A stretch of DNA of 38,529 bases from Bacillota bacterium (lineage in GTDB: Bacteria; Bacillota; UBA4882; UBA10575): positions 1-38,529 of the forward strand of contig JAAYHY010000072.1 of NCBI GenBank assembly GCA_012735135.1, read 5' to 3'. Numbering within the stretch: the stretch's first letter is position 1; every line of letters starts with the position of its first letter. Shown here in pieces: positions 1-8,659 of this stretch. Position numbers and translations under genes: made by a program. The notes below the pieces were generated by a model. That model worked only from the letters and a program-made list of their open reading frames with translations, searched no databases and had not been told where the DNA came from.

Positions 1-158
1 GGTTGTAACTACAGATATTCTATTTTTACTACGTCTCCGATCGTGGAAACCCTTGTTATTCTTGACTCGTGGATTTTAAAATGAGCCATTTGTGCCTATT
101 TACTGTTCAACGCCAGTAAGAGATCTTTTTTTGGTGGGAGCGGCGGTCTCCACCGGTT

Positions 159-2015
159 TTAAATACACAACTTAACATGATACTTTTCCAGCCATAAATT
201 TAACTGCACCAGATAGATAAAGAGTTGCGGAAGGCCCATCAGCTGTCCGAACCAGGGTTTACTTAACTCCTCCGGGCGGGACGCCAGTTCCAGCAGGGCG
301 GGACGGTGAACCAGGTAGAAAAGGGGGGCGTTGGGCCTCGCCAGCAGATCCAGGATCAGTTGCCGGCTTCCCTTAAAATATTCCGGGTGAAAAGTCTTGG
401 GATAGGGGTTTTTCGGGCGGTTACAGACCTCTGCGGGGAGGAGTCCTTTGAGGGCGGCCCGGAGAATCCCTTTCCGTTGTCCCTTGTAGTTCTTTAAGGC
501 CCAGGGGATGTTGTAAACATATTCCACCAGGCGGTGGTCGCAGAAGGGGACCCGGATTTCCAGCCCGGTGTACATACTCATCCGGTCTTTCCGGTCCAGG
601 AGGGTCGGCATCCAGCGGGTCAGATTGAGGTAGAACAGTTGGCGCATTCTCTGGTCTATCAGGGGTTCGTCCGGGAGCAAAGGGGCCTCCGCCATGGCCT
701 CCCGGAACCGTTCACGTAAATAGGTTTCCGGTTGGAGTTTGGCCTTTATATCCGGGGTCAACAAGGCGAGTCTGAGCTCCAGATGGCGGAGCCAGGGGAA
801 GATCTCCCCGGCAAAGGGATCTTCCTCATAGTACCAGGGGTAACCGCCAAAAATTTCGTCGGCGCATTCCCCGGAGACGGCGACGGTGAAGTCTTTTTTG
901 ATCTCCCGGCAAAAGAGGAGGAGGGAGAGGTCGATATCGGCCATGCCCGGCAGGTCCCGGGCGGATAAGGCCTGATCGATCCCTTGGATTAAAGCGGCCG
1001 GATCGATTGTGACATAATGGTGGCGGGTCTTCAGGTAACTGGAGACATATCTAATCCAGTGGGTGTCCAGGTCCGGCTGGAAACTGTTGCTCCGGAAGAA
1101 GCGGTCGTTTCCGGCAAAATCCACCGAATAGGTATGCAAGGTCCGCCCCTGGGAGCGGAGGAGTTCCCGGGCGGCGATGGCCGTAATGGCGCTGGAGTCG
1201 AGACCGCCGGAGAGCAAAGTGCAGATGGGAACATCCGAAATCAGTTGCCGGCGGACCGTGTCGTCAAATAGAGCCCGGACCTTATGGACGGTGGTTTCCG
1301 GATCGTCCCGGTGGGGCGCCGGGTTTATTGTCCAGTAGGGGCCCATTTTCAGACCACCCCGGTTATAGGTCAGGGCATACCCGGGCTTCAGTTCGTGCAC
1401 CCCGGCAAAGATCCCGTGGCCGGGGGTCCGGCCGGGGCCGAGGAGGAGGAGTTCGGCCAGGCCGTCGATTTTGACTTCCGGTTGGACCAGCGGATGGACG
1501 AGGAGGGCTTTTAGTTCGGAGGCAAAGAGCAAGCCGTTTTTAAGGACCGTGTAGAAAAGGGGTTTTACGCCCATCCGGTCCCGGGCCAGAAAGAGTTCCT
1601 GCCGCTGTTCATCCCAGACCGCGAAGGCAAAGATCCCGTTCAGACGGGTGACGGCCGCCGGTCCCCATTCCAGATAAGCAGTGAGCAGGACTTCGGTATC
1701 AGAGTGGCCGTGGAAGCGATGCCCCCTTGCTTGGAGGCTCGCCCGCAACGCTTGGGTATTGTATAATTCCCCGTTATAGACAAGGGTATAGGGACGGCCT
1801 TCGACGGTTTTGACCATCGGCTGCCGGCCGCCCGCCGGGTCGATCACGATTAACCGGCGGTGGACCAAATAAGCATGTTTGGTAAACCACTCCCCTTCGG
1901 CATCGGGGCCCCGGTGGGCTTGTACCGCGGCCATTCTTGCCATAATCCTCCGGCTTTCCCTATTTTCACCGGTAAAATCCAGACTCCAGTCGATCCAACC
2001 GGCAATGCCACACAT
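159..2015 (-). CDS. asnB: Asparagine synthetase, glutamine-hydrolysing (AsnB)
   Basis: Makes asparagine from aspartate, ATP and glutamine in the cytoplasm. The 618-residue protein has the usual two parts. An N-terminal class II glutaminase domain starts with the nucleophile Cys2 (MCGIAGW) and has the NGE motif at residues 81-83. A C-terminal ATP-pyrophosphatase domain has the P-loop SGGLDSS at 269-275. Length fits the family. The start is fixed by Cys2, which must follow the initiator Met, and by a purine-rich ribosome site (AAGAAGGGA) just upstream. It is divergent from the glutamate synthase genes across a 321-bp gap, so the two could share control. It supplies Asn, the amino acid sensed by the T-box upstream of asnS further right. 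No clear terminator is seen at positions 1-158. Confidence 0.95.
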   Translation of the reverse strand: MCGIAGWIDWSLDFTGENRESRRIMARMAAVQAHRGPDAEGEWFTKHAYLVHRRLIVIDPAGGRQPMVKTVEGRPYTLVYNGELYNTQALRASLQARGHRFHGHSDTEVLLTAYLEWGPAAVTRLNGIFAFAVWDEQRQELFLARDRMGVKPLFYTVLKNGLLFASELKALLVHPLVQPEVKIDGLAELLLLGPGRTPGHGIFAGVHELKPGYALTYNRGGLKMGPYWTINPAPHRDDPETTVHKVRALFDDTVRRQLISDVPICTLLSGGLDSSAITAIAARELLRSQGRTLHTYSVDFAGNDRFFRSNSFQPDLDTHWIRYVSSYLKTRHHYVTIDPAALIQGIDQALSARDLPGMADIDLSLLLFCREIKKDFTVAVSGECADEIFGGYPWYYEEDPFAGEIFPWLRHLELRLALLTPDIKAKLQPETYLRERFREAMAEAPLLPDEPLIDQRMRQLFYLNLTRWMPTLLDRKDRMSMYTGLEIRVPFCDHRLVEYVYNIPWALKNYKGQRKGILRAALKGLLPAEVCNRPKNPYPKTFHPEYFKGSRQLILDLLARPNAPLFYLVHRPALLELASRPEELSKPWFGQLMGLPQLFIYLVQLNLWLEKYHVKLCI

Positions 2016-2336
2016 GATCCGTCCCTTCTTTCCTTAACCTTCTCTTCCGCTTGACATTTTCCAAACCGGGGTTTAGAGGTCAGCATCCGGGGGAAGACGG
2101 TGTGTCTTTCGTCTCTTTTGTTCTTCCCGCTAGCGTATTTTATGAAAATAAACACCGAATGTGACGTAACGATCGAAAAATATAACATAATTCAGCAATA
2201 AGCCTAAATAATAGCGTCCTAATCATGTGTACACGTATACATAGACAATAATTCTTTACATGATGTAAGTTTTAAGTTAAGATGGTGGCAAAATCTTTTC
2301 AAATCGATTGGGAGTTCTGATTGTGGGGTGGAATTA
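2016..2336. promoter_or_regulatory. Divergent intergenic region asnB / glutamate synthase
   Basis: 321 bp without a gene. It holds the rightward promoter described separately (2255-2283). It also holds an imperfect palindrome at about 2225-2242 (ATGTGTAC-AC-GTATACAT) that could be an operator; no known regulator is matched to it. A minus-strand promoter for asnB is not obvious: TATATT is present on the minus strand but without a good -35 partner. A 112-codon minus-strand reading frame that runs into asnB in another frame is judged spurious. Confidence 0.5.
2255..2283 (+). promoter_or_regulatory. Promoter with palindromic operator over the -35 box (probable GlnR site)
   Basis: -35 TTTACA (2255-2260), 17-bp spacer, -10 TAAGAT (2278-2283). 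The 13-bp perfect palindrome TTACATGATGTAA (2256-2268) overlaps the -35 box. The glnA2 promoter at 14155-14183 has the same layout, base for base in most positions, including the spacer GTTTTAAG. The half-sites TNACA/TGTNA are those of Bacillus GlnR/TnrA boxes but in the opposite order, so assignment to the GlnR-like protein encoded at 13589-13999 is an inference. Confidence 0.6.
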
Positions 2337-3455
2337 ATGAGCGAGCGAAAAGAGGATTATCATCAATCTTACGAAGGGAAAATCCGGATCCCGTCCGGTT
2401 GTGCGGTTGCCGGTTTAATCAACAAAGCCGGAAAACGAGTAAACGGCCGGACAATTGGGGAGATGATGGCGGTGATGCACGAACGGAGTAATGGTTTGGG
2501 CGCCGGTTATGCCGCCTACGGAATTTATCCGGAATACGGGAAAGCCTATGCTTTTCATTTAATTCTCACGGACGACCAGACCAGGGGAGAAGTGGAAAGG
2601 ATCCTGGTTAGGAACTTTAAAATCATAGAACAGCAGGAGATACCGGTACGGAGGACCGGACGCTACAAGAAGGCGCCCCTCCTCTGGCGTTATTTCTGCG
2701 AACCCCTACGCCCGGACCGGGAAAGCGCCATTGAGGATCTCTTACTGACAACGACCATGCGGATTAACCGGATGGCGCCCCGGGCTTCTGTTATGTCCTG
2801 CGGCCAAAATTTGGGGGTCTTTAAAGGGGTCGGTTATCCGGAAGAGATCGCCGAGTTTTACCGGATCGACCAGTACCTGGGGTATAGTTGGCTCGGACAC
2901 GGCCGTTTCCCGACCAATACTCCCGGCTGGTGGGGCGGGGCGCACCCGTTCAGTCTGGGGGAGACGGCGGTAGTGCATAACGGGGAGTTATCTTCTTATG
3001 GGACCAACAAAAGTGTGCTGGAGAATTTCGGTTATGAACTGAGCCTGCGGACCGATACGGAAGTGATGGCTTATGCCATTCACTACTTACGCCGGCAAAA
3101 TCTGTCCTGGCCCTTGGTCGCGAAGGTCTTGGCGCCGCCCCACTGGGCTGAACTGGAACGGATGGCCGGGCCCGAACGGGAACTGGTTGCCGCTTTGCGC
3201 CGGATCTACGGCGGGCTCATGATGAACGGGCCTTTTTCGATTATCGTCGCTTTCCACGGCGGGTTGATGGCCCTTAATGACCGGTTGAAGCTGCGTTCCC
3301 TGGTGGCGGGGGCCAGCGGGGCCGACCTCTATTTAGCCAGTGAAGAGGCGGCCATCCGTCAGGTTTGCCCCCGGGTGGAGGAGGTCTGGTCTTTACCGGC
3401 CGGGGAAGCCTTGATTTGCCGGGCGGAGGAGGAGAGCGCATGCCACGTAGCTTAA
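2337..3455 (+). CDS. Glutamate synthase amidotransferase subunit (archaeal-type split GltB, domain 1; GlxB-like)
   Basis: Class II glutamine amidotransferase that releases ammonia from glutamine for glutamate synthesis. Visible motifs are SGCAVAGLI near the N-terminus, with the presumed nucleophile Cys at residue 22, HGRFPTNTPGWW, and HNGELSSYG, the glutaminase signature. The Cys is not at position 2, so a short propeptide would have to be removed, as in GltB-type enzymes. The start ATG 2337 is chosen because GGGGTGG lies five bases upstream; an in-frame GTG at 2328 is possible but its nearest ribosome site is too far away. The 3' end overlaps the next gene by 16 bp, which indicates translational coupling with the FMN subunit. 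About 372 residues, typical of stand-alone amidotransferase subunits in archaeal-type glutamate synthases. Confidence 0.85.
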   Translation: MSERKEDYHQSYEGKIRIPSGCAVAGLINKAGKRVNGRTIGEMMAVMHERSNGLGAGYAAYGIYPEYGKAYAFHLILTDDQTRGEVERILVRNFKIIEQQEIPVRRTGRYKKAPLLWRYFCEPLRPDRESAIEDLLLTTTMRINRMAPRASVMSCGQNLGVFKGVGYPEEIAEFYRIDQYLGYSWLGHGRFPTNTPGWWGGAHPFSLGETAVVHNGELSSYGTNKSVLENFGYELSLRTDTEVMAYAIHYLRRQNLSWPLVAKVLAPPHWAELERMAGPERELVAALRRIYGGLMMNGPFSIIVAFHGGLMALNDRLKLRSLVAGASGADLYLASEEAAIRQVCPRVEEVWSLPAGEALICRAEEESACHVA

Positions 3456-4957
3456 TTCCACCCGAGTTTTTGGTGGCCAGGGATGAGGGGCGTTGCCTAA
3501 AATGTAAAGCCTGTGTCCGGCAATGCGGTTTTGGCGTCCATACGGATGATCAGGGCCGCGGTATCAGCATTGATGAGCGACGCTGTGTCAATTGTCAACG
3601 TTGCGTCGTCATGTGTCCGGTTGGCGCTTTGAAAGTTACCGCCAATCCAAGTGTTGGCCGGGAGAACGCCTACTGGCCGGCGAGCCGGTTGCGGGAGATC
3701 TGGCGACAGGCGGAGAACGGCGGGTCCATCCTGACCGGAATGGGCTGTGACCGGAATTATCCCGTCTACTTTGATCACCTTTTACTCAATGCCAGTCAGG
3801 TCACGAATCCTTCCATCGACCCCCTACGGGAGCCGATGGAGATCCGGACCTTCTTAGGGCGCAAACCGGAGAAGGTGAGCATCGCCGGGCCGCCGGGCGC
3901 GGAGCGGCTCGCGGATCCGCTGCCGCCCGTGGTGCAGTTGGAGATTCCGGTCATGTTTGCCGCCATGTCCTTTGGATCGATCAGTAAAAATGTGGTACTG
4001 GCTTTGGCGCAAGCGGCCAAGAGGCTGGGGATCATGTTCAATACGGGAGAAGGAGGGATGTCTTCCGTCCTCGCTCCCTACCGGGAGCATATGATCGTGC
4101 AAGTCGCCTCCGGGCGGTTCGGGGTGGACAACGCTTACCTTGAGGCCGGACGGATCATCGAGATTAAAATCGGACAAGGGGCCAAACCGGGGATCGGTGG
4201 CCATTTGCCCGGGGAAAAGGTAAATGAAGAGATCGCCCGGACGCGGGGGATCCCCGCCGGGGCCGACGCGATCTCGCCCGCGCCCCACCATGACATATAT
4301 TCCATTGAAGATTTAAGCCAGCTGATTTATACCTTGAAAGAAGCGACGGATTACCGAAAACCAATCGCCGTGAAGATCGCGGCGGTGCATAATGTAGCGG
4401 CGATCGCCAGCGGGATCGTCCGGGCGGGGGCTGATATCGTCGTCCTCGACGGCTTGCGGGGAGGAACCGGCGCGGCGCCCAAATTGATCCGGGATCATAT
4501 CGGCCTCCCGGTTGAACTGGCCACTGCTGTGGTCGACCGGCGTTTGCGGGAAGAGGGCATCCGGGAACAGGTTTCTTTGGTGGCGTCCGGGGGGATCCGG
4601 TCCAGTGCCGACCTGTTAAAGCTTATCTGCCTTGGCGCCGATGCCGTTTATCTTGGAACCGCGGCTCTGCTGGCGTTAGGTTGCCACCTGTGCCAAAAGT
4701 GTTATACCGGGAAGTGCAGTTGGGGCATTGCCACCCAGGACCCCTCCTTAACCCGGCGTGTTGATCCGCAATGGGGAGCGACGCGTTTGGTTAACATGCT
4801 TACCGCCTGGGGGCATGAGATCAAAGAATTCATGGGGGCAATGGGCATTAATGCGTTGGAAAGTTTCCGCGGGAACCGGTTGCAACTGCGGGCGGTCGGT
4901 TTGCCCCAAAACGAACTGGATCAACTGGGCGTAAAACAAGCCGGCGAAGCAATGTGA
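3440..4957 (+). CDS. Glutamate synthase central subunit: ferredoxin domain plus FMN-binding GltB domain
   Basis: Catalytic part of a split glutamate synthase (2-oxoglutarate plus ammonia plus reductant to glutamate). The N-terminal ~65 residues carry two 4Fe-4S motifs, CLKCKACVRQCG and CVNCQRCVVMCPVG. The rest is the FMN TIM-barrel domain, with PGIGGHLPGEKV, the loop KIAAVHNVAAIASGI, and DGLRGGTGAAP near the substrate/FMN site. A C-terminal CHLCQKC...GKC cluster fits the 3Fe-4S ligands of GltB. An in-frame GTG 75 bp further up exists, but ATG 3440 has GGAGGAGGAG directly upstream. No GltD-like NADPH subunit is adjacent, so the electron donor may be ferredoxin; that is inference. A hairpin and a repeat copy follow the stop codon. 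Confidence 0.9.
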   Translation: MPRSLIPPEFLVARDEGRCLKCKACVRQCGFGVHTDDQGRGISIDERRCVNCQRCVVMCPVGALKVTANPSVGRENAYWPASRLREIWRQAENGGSILTGMGCDRNYPVYFDHLLLNASQVTNPSIDPLREPMEIRTFLGRKPEKVSIAGPPGAERLADPLPPVVQLEIPVMFAAMSFGSISKNVVLALAQAAKRLGIMFNTGEGGMSSVLAPYREHMIVQVASGRFGVDNAYLEAGRIIEIKIGQGAKPGIGGHLPGEKVNEEIARTRGIPAGADAISPAPHHDIYSIEDLSQLIYTLKEATDYRKPIAVKIAAVHNVAAIASGIVRAGADIVVLDGLRGGTGAAPKLIRDHIGLPVELATAVVDRRLREEGIREQVSLVASGGIRSSADLLKLICLGADAVYLGTAALLALGCHLCQKCYTGKCSWGIATQDPSLTRRVDPQWGATRLVNMLTAWGHEIKEFMGAMGINALESFRGNRLQLRAVGLPQNELDQLGVKQAGEAM

Positions 4958-4966
4958 GAGAAACGG

Positions 4967-4986
4967 CCCGGCCCGTGGAGGCCGGG
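4967..4986 (+). other. Hairpin after the glutamate synthase FMN subunit gene
   Basis: CCCGGCC, 6-nt loop, GGCCGGG: seven G/C pairs starting nine bases after the stop codon. There is no T-tract, so it is not a standard intrinsic terminator. It may protect or partly terminate the upstream mRNA. Its 3' arm overlaps the first bases of repeat copy 1. Confidence 0.5.
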
Positions 4987-5078
4987 GCGGAATGGTGTTT
5001 CCCTGCTCCAGTGAATTTCTTCGCGTATTCTAAAGCTCAGAGTACTTGTCAAGATATTCACGGGCGACGAGGTTTATT
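4981..5078 (+). repeat. Intergenic palindromic repeat, copy 1 (internally deleted)
   Basis: Positions 4981-5040 match the left arm of the full copy at 10349-10559 with only a few differences, including the outer arm GCCGGGGCGGAATGGTGTTT. The central hairpins are absent. What follows (5041-5059) resembles a decayed inner right arm, and the outer right arm is missing. The next 20 bases (5059-5078) match 18 of 20 bases found just beyond copy 2 (10590-10609). In both places this box lies 20-26 bp before a start codon. Confidence 0.75.
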
Positions 5079-5103
5079 ACCAAAGTAGTGAGGTGAAAAA
5101 AGG

Positions 5104-5865
5104 ATGAAAGTCGTTGAGGCTAAAGGCCTGCCCTACCGGGAGCTTAACCGGGAGGTCCGCCGGTTACTGACCGCCGGTGAAGAGCGCCTCTTGTTACGGG
5201 GAATAAATGGGCAAAGGTACATCGGCGCCGGTTTGACCGGCGCTGCGCGGCTGGAAATCGAAGGCACGGCCGGTAATAATCTGGGGGCGATGATGGACGG
5301 GCTTACGGTCTACGTGGATGGTAACGTTCAGGATGGCGCCGGTAATACCATGTCCGGTGGGGAGATTATTGTCCGGGGGTCGGCCGGTGACATCACCGGT
5401 TACGCGATGCGTGGCGGAAAAATCTTTATTCAGGGAAATGCCGGCTGGCGGGTGGGGATCCATATGAAAAGCCGGGAGCAGAGTCCGGCAGTTTTGGTCA
5501 TTGGTGGAAAGGCCGGGGATTTTCTTGGTGAATATATGGCCGGAGGAACGATCGTGGTTTTAGGGCTAAACACCCCCCTTCATCAGGAGCGGGAAGCCGC
5601 CAACCCGCTGGCCGGTAATTATCTGGCCAGTGGGATGCATGGGGGAGCCATTTATATCCGGGGGAGAATTCCGGCTTGGCAGATTGGCGGGCAAGTGCGG
5701 AGCGCATTGACCACACCGGATAAAAACGCTGAACTAAAGGCCTGGATCGCTCAATTCGCCACCGGGCTGAACCTGGATTGCTCCGCTTTCCAGCGGGAAA
5801 CCTTCACCTGCCTGACACCAGAAGGGAACAGACCCTATGCCCGCCTTTATGATCACTCGGCGTAA
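5104..5865 (+). CDS. Glutamate synthase GXGXG-domain subunit (split GltB, domain 3)
   Basis: Structural third domain of glutamate synthase as a separate 253-residue protein. Between residues ~55 and 170 it shows the repeating Gly-rich beta-helix pattern (GNNLGAMMDGLTVYV, GDITGYAMRGGKIFI, GDFLGEYMAGGTIVV) typical of the GXGXG/gltB C-terminal domain, also found in formylmethanofuran dehydrogenase subunit C. Preceded by AGGTGAAAAAAGG at good spacing. It is the third gene of the set after the amidotransferase and FMN subunits, separated from them by the deleted repeat copy. The order amidotransferase, FMN, GXGXG is the order of the same domains within ordinary GltB. Confidence 0.88.
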   Translation: MKVVEAKGLPYRELNREVRRLLTAGEERLLLRGINGQRYIGAGLTGAARLEIEGTAGNNLGAMMDGLTVYVDGNVQDGAGNTMSGGEIIVRGSAGDITGYAMRGGKIFIQGNAGWRVGIHMKSREQSPAVLVIGGKAGDFLGEYMAGGTIVVLGLNTPLHQEREAANPLAGNYLASGMHGGAIYIRGRIPAWQIGGQVRSALTTPDKNAELKAWIAQFATGLNLDCSAFQRETFTCLTPEGNRPYARLYDHSA

Positions 5866-5884
5866 AAACTAACACGGATCCGGT

Positions 5885-5942
5885 ATACATTTGTAAATTT
5901 AATCCGGATATATTGACACCAAAGGGGTTATAATGTTAAGAT
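5885..5942 (+). promoter_or_regulatory. Promoter of glnA1 with possible upstream operator
   Basis: -35 TTGACA (5913-5918), 18-bp spacer, -10 TAAGAT (5937-5942). About 20 bp upstream lies ATACATTTGTAA (5885-5896), which has the same TNACA/TGTNA half-sites as the operators at 2256 and 14156 but a 2-bp centre where those have three. Control by the same repressor is possible but weaker than for the other two promoters. Confidence 0.5.
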
Positions 5943-5984
5943 CACTCCATCAAATCTGACACATAACTTGAATGGAGGATCAAA

Positions 5985-7316
5985 ATGGGTTGTTTTACGA
6001 AAAACCAAATTTTAAAGATGGCGGAAGAGCAAAGAGTAAAGTTTGTGCGGTTACAATTCACCGATATTCTGGGGATCGTCAAGAACGTGGCGATTACCGT
6101 CGAACAATTGGAGGATGCTCTGGACGGCAAAATTATGTTTGACGGCTCGTCCATCGAAGGGTTTGTCCGGATTCAAGAATCGGATATGTATTTAAAACCG
6201 GACTATGACACCTTTGCCTTATTTCCCTGGCGCGCGAAGGAAGAAGCGGTCGCCCGGCTGATCTGTGATGTTTATGATGCGGAAGGACGCCCCTTTGCCG
6301 GTTGTCCCCGGGGAATCCTCCGTAAAGCATTGGCCGAAGCCGAAGCAATGGGTTTTGAACTCAAAGTCGGACCGGAGCCGGAGTTTTTTCTCTTTGAAAC
6401 CGACGATGAGGGATACCCCCTGGTTAAGGTGCATGATCATGCCGGGTATTTCGACTTGGCCCCTGCCGACCGGGGTGAAGACGCCCGGCGGGAGATTGTT
6501 CTGGCTCTCGAGGCCATGGGGTTCAAAATTGAAGCCTCCCACCATGAAGTTGCCCCCAGCCAACACGAGATCGATTTTAAGTATACCAATGCGCTGACGA
6601 CCGCCGATCATATTGTTACTTTCCGGTTTGTGACCAAAATCATTGCGCAGCAATTCGGGCTGTGCGCCACCTTTATGCCGAAACCCGTCTTCGGTCAGAA
6701 CGGTTCCGGGATGCACCTTCACCAATCCTTATTCCGGGGGGAGGAGAATTTATTCTATGACCCCGAAGGGGAGTTGGGCTTGAGCGAGCTTGCCCTCTAT
6801 TATATCGGAGGAATACTAGCCCATGCCAAGGCCCTGGCGGCGGTGACCAACCCGTGTGTCAACTCCTATAAACGGTTAGTCCCCGGGTATGAAGCGCCGG
6901 TTTATCTTTCCTGGTCGGCGAAGAACCGGAGTGCCCTGATCCGGGTGCCGGCCGCCCGGGGTTTGGGGACCCGCATCGAATTACGCAACCCGGACCCGAC
7001 GGCCAACCCTTATCTGGCTTTGGCGGTGATCCTCAAGGCCGGTTTGGATGGGATTAAAAACAAGATCAACCCGGGACCGCAGCGCTTTAATAATATCTTT
7101 GAAATGACGTCCGCCGAGCGACAGGCCGCCGGGATTGACAGCCTGCCGGGCAGTTTAAGGGAAGCCCTGGATTATTTGGAGCAGGATCCATTACTCCGGG
7201 AAACCCTGGGTGAGCATGTTTACACCAACTATCTCCGGGCGAAAGAACTGGAGTGGGATGAATACCGTACGCAAGTGCATGACTGGGAAATAAAACGGTA
7301 TTTACAGGTCTATTAG
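5985..7316 (+). CDS. glnA: Glutamine synthetase, type I-alpha (GlnA1)
   Basis: ATP-dependent condensation of glutamate and ammonia to glutamine; the family forms dodecamers in the cytoplasm. The 443-residue length matches the I-alpha class, which lacks the adenylylation loop. Motifs seen are FDGSSIEGFVRIQESDMYL, PEPEFFLFETD, the metal/ATP region NGSGMHLHQS, the flap NSYKRLVPGYEAP, WSAKNRSALIRVPAARG, and LRNPDPTANPYL. All key positions look canonical, including the Arg in GFVRI that is conserved in feedback-regulated Bacillus enzymes. GGAGG precedes the ATG. It follows the split glutamate synthase, completing a GS-GOGAT set, but has its own promoter. A second, more divergent paralogue lies at 14313. 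Confidence 0.95.
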   Translation: MGCFTKNQILKMAEEQRVKFVRLQFTDILGIVKNVAITVEQLEDALDGKIMFDGSSIEGFVRIQESDMYLKPDYDTFALFPWRAKEEAVARLICDVYDAEGRPFAGCPRGILRKALAEAEAMGFELKVGPEPEFFLFETDDEGYPLVKVHDHAGYFDLAPADRGEDARREIVLALEAMGFKIEASHHEVAPSQHEIDFKYTNALTTADHIVTFRFVTKIIAQQFGLCATFMPKPVFGQNGSGMHLHQSLFRGEENLFYDPEGELGLSELALYYIGGILAHAKALAAVTNPCVNSYKRLVPGYEAPVYLSWSAKNRSALIRVPAARGLGTRIELRNPDPTANPYLALAVILKAGLDGIKNKINPGPQRFNNIFEMTSAERQAAGIDSLPGSLREALDYLEQDPLLRETLGEHVYTNYLRAKELEWDEYRTQVHDWEIKRYLQVY

Positions 7317-7390
7317 ATAATTAATTCCACAATTTTCGCCTGTCTCAGGTGGAACAATAAAATGGAAAAAATCTAGGAAGGGGGAACCCT

Positions 7391-8119
7391 ATGGATTACG
7401 CGGCGATTTATGAAAAGAAAGTAGCCTGGCTCCGGGAGGCGATGGCCAAGGCTAACGCCAAAGGATTTGTGGTTGGGATGAGCGGCGGGGTGGATTCGGC
7501 GGTCACGGCCGTGCTTTGCAAAGCGGCTTGTCCCGCATCGACCTTGGGTTTGCTGCTCCCGATTAACAGTGACCCCAAGGATTTGGAAGACGCCCTACTG
7601 GTGGCCGGAGAATATCAGATTCCCACCCGGACGATTGATCTTTCCGGAACCTTCGAACGCTTTGTGGGGGAAGTTACCGGTGGGGGCGCCTGGAAAAGTA
7701 CCCCGGTGGCCATTGCCAATATTAAACCGCGTTTGCGGATGACCGCCCTGTATTATGTGGCGAACGAGCATAACTACCTGGTCGTCGGGACCGGAAACGC
7801 CACCGAGTTGGCCCTGGGTTATTTTACAAAATACGGTGACGGCGGCGTTGACCTTTTACCCTTAGGTAACCTCTCCAAAAGAGAGGTTTACGGGTTGGCA
7901 CGTTTTCTAAAGCTACCGGCTGCGATTCTCACCAAAGCGCCCAGCGCCGGTTTATTACCCGGACAGACCGACGAAGGGGAACTGGGTTATAGTTATCAAG
8001 CCTTAGAAGAAGTTTTACACGGCAGCGGCGGGGATCCGGAGGTCCGGGCCTTTGTGGAGAAGCGCCGGCGGGAAAACCGGCATAAAATCGTCCCTCCTCC
8101 GCTGGCGCCAACGACTTGA
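7391..8119 (+). CDS. nadE: NAD(+) synthetase, ammonia-dependent (NadE)
   Basis: Converts deamido-NAD to NAD with ATP and ammonia. The 242-residue protein has only the synthetase domain. It shows the pyrophosphatase P-loop MSGGVDSAV near residue 30, GTGNATELALGYFTKYGDGG near residue 138, PLGNLSKREVYGLA, and KAPSAGLLPGQTDEGELG, the NadE signature. No glutaminase domain is fused, so it needs free ammonia or a partner. It starts 74 bp after glnA1 with AGGAAGGGGG upstream, and may be cotranscribed with it. The context fits an ammonia/glutamine-use cluster. Confidence 0.9.
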   Translation: MDYAAIYEKKVAWLREAMAKANAKGFVVGMSGGVDSAVTAVLCKAACPASTLGLLLPINSDPKDLEDALLVAGEYQIPTRTIDLSGTFERFVGEVTGGGAWKSTPVAIANIKPRLRMTALYYVANEHNYLVVGTGNATELALGYFTKYGDGGVDLLPLGNLSKREVYGLARFLKLPAAILTKAPSAGLLPGQTDEGELGYSYQALEEVLHGSGGDPEVRAFVEKRRRENRHKIVPPPLAPTT

Positions 8120-8200
8120 AGGGAATCTGGCCCGGAAGGCGGATTTTCCTTTTCAACAATTAAGAAAGACTGAACCGGGGACAAAAAAGTATAATTATGG

Positions 8201-8228
8201 TTGACAACGGAGTTTTTTATGGTATATT
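8201..8228 (+). promoter_or_regulatory. Promoter of the asnS T-box transcript
   Basis: -35 TTGACA (8201-8206), 16-bp spacer, -10 TATATT (8223-8228), placed just upstream of the T-box leader. Transcription would start near 8235. Confidence 0.75.
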
Positions 8229-8239
8229 AGTTTAAAATT

Positions 8240-8530
8240 AGTCAATAAAAAGGCGAGGAAGAGGAAGAGTACTCACCACGGGACACCTGGAAGAGAGTCC
8301 GGAGGGGTGGAAACCGGATAGGTGGTTGGTGAGGAAAGAACACCTCGGAGCAGCCACCCGAAACGGCGTTTTGCCTGAAAACGCGCGGAGTAGACGTGGA
8401 CGGAACCTTTACCGTTAAAAGAAGGGCAGTCTCGAACAGCTGGACTGTGGGAAAGAGTGAACCGTATTCGGTTAAGAAGGGTGGTACCGCGAGCAAAGTC
8501 TCGTCCCTCAAGGGACGGGACTTTTTTTTA
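8240..8530 (+). ncRNA. T-box leader, asparagine-specific (AAC specifier)
   Basis: Senses uncharged tRNA-Asn and controls readthrough into asnS. The T-box core AGGGTGGTACCGCGA (8479-8493) is followed by a terminator stem CGTCCCT/AGGGACG (8502-8517) and a run of eight T (about 8522-8529). Stem I is visible: CGAGG pairs with CCTCG at its base and CTCACC with GGTGAG above. The specifier loop between them has AAC at 8339-8341 followed by the usual A, matching the Asn codon and the downstream gene. The antiterminator would form between the T-box bulge and the 5' arm of the terminator stem. Confidence 0.93.
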
Positions 8531-8659
8531 TCACCGTTCAGGCGGACTGCCCGGACTTTAATTAAGGATGCCGACGGGAGGACGCCGACCGGAGACCGGC
8601 GGACCGGCTCAATGGATTTATAAAAGAATTTTATGGAATTGCAGAAAGGAGGATTGACA

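Noticed and set aside
121-160. Hairpin-like GGTGG...CCACC after asnB
   Set aside because: The T-run is on the wrong side for a minus-strand terminator and the stem has a bulge, so it was not called.
1850-2188. 112-codon minus-strand open frame overlapping the asnB start
   Set aside because: It overlaps asnB in another frame on the same strand, and its sequence resembles no family.
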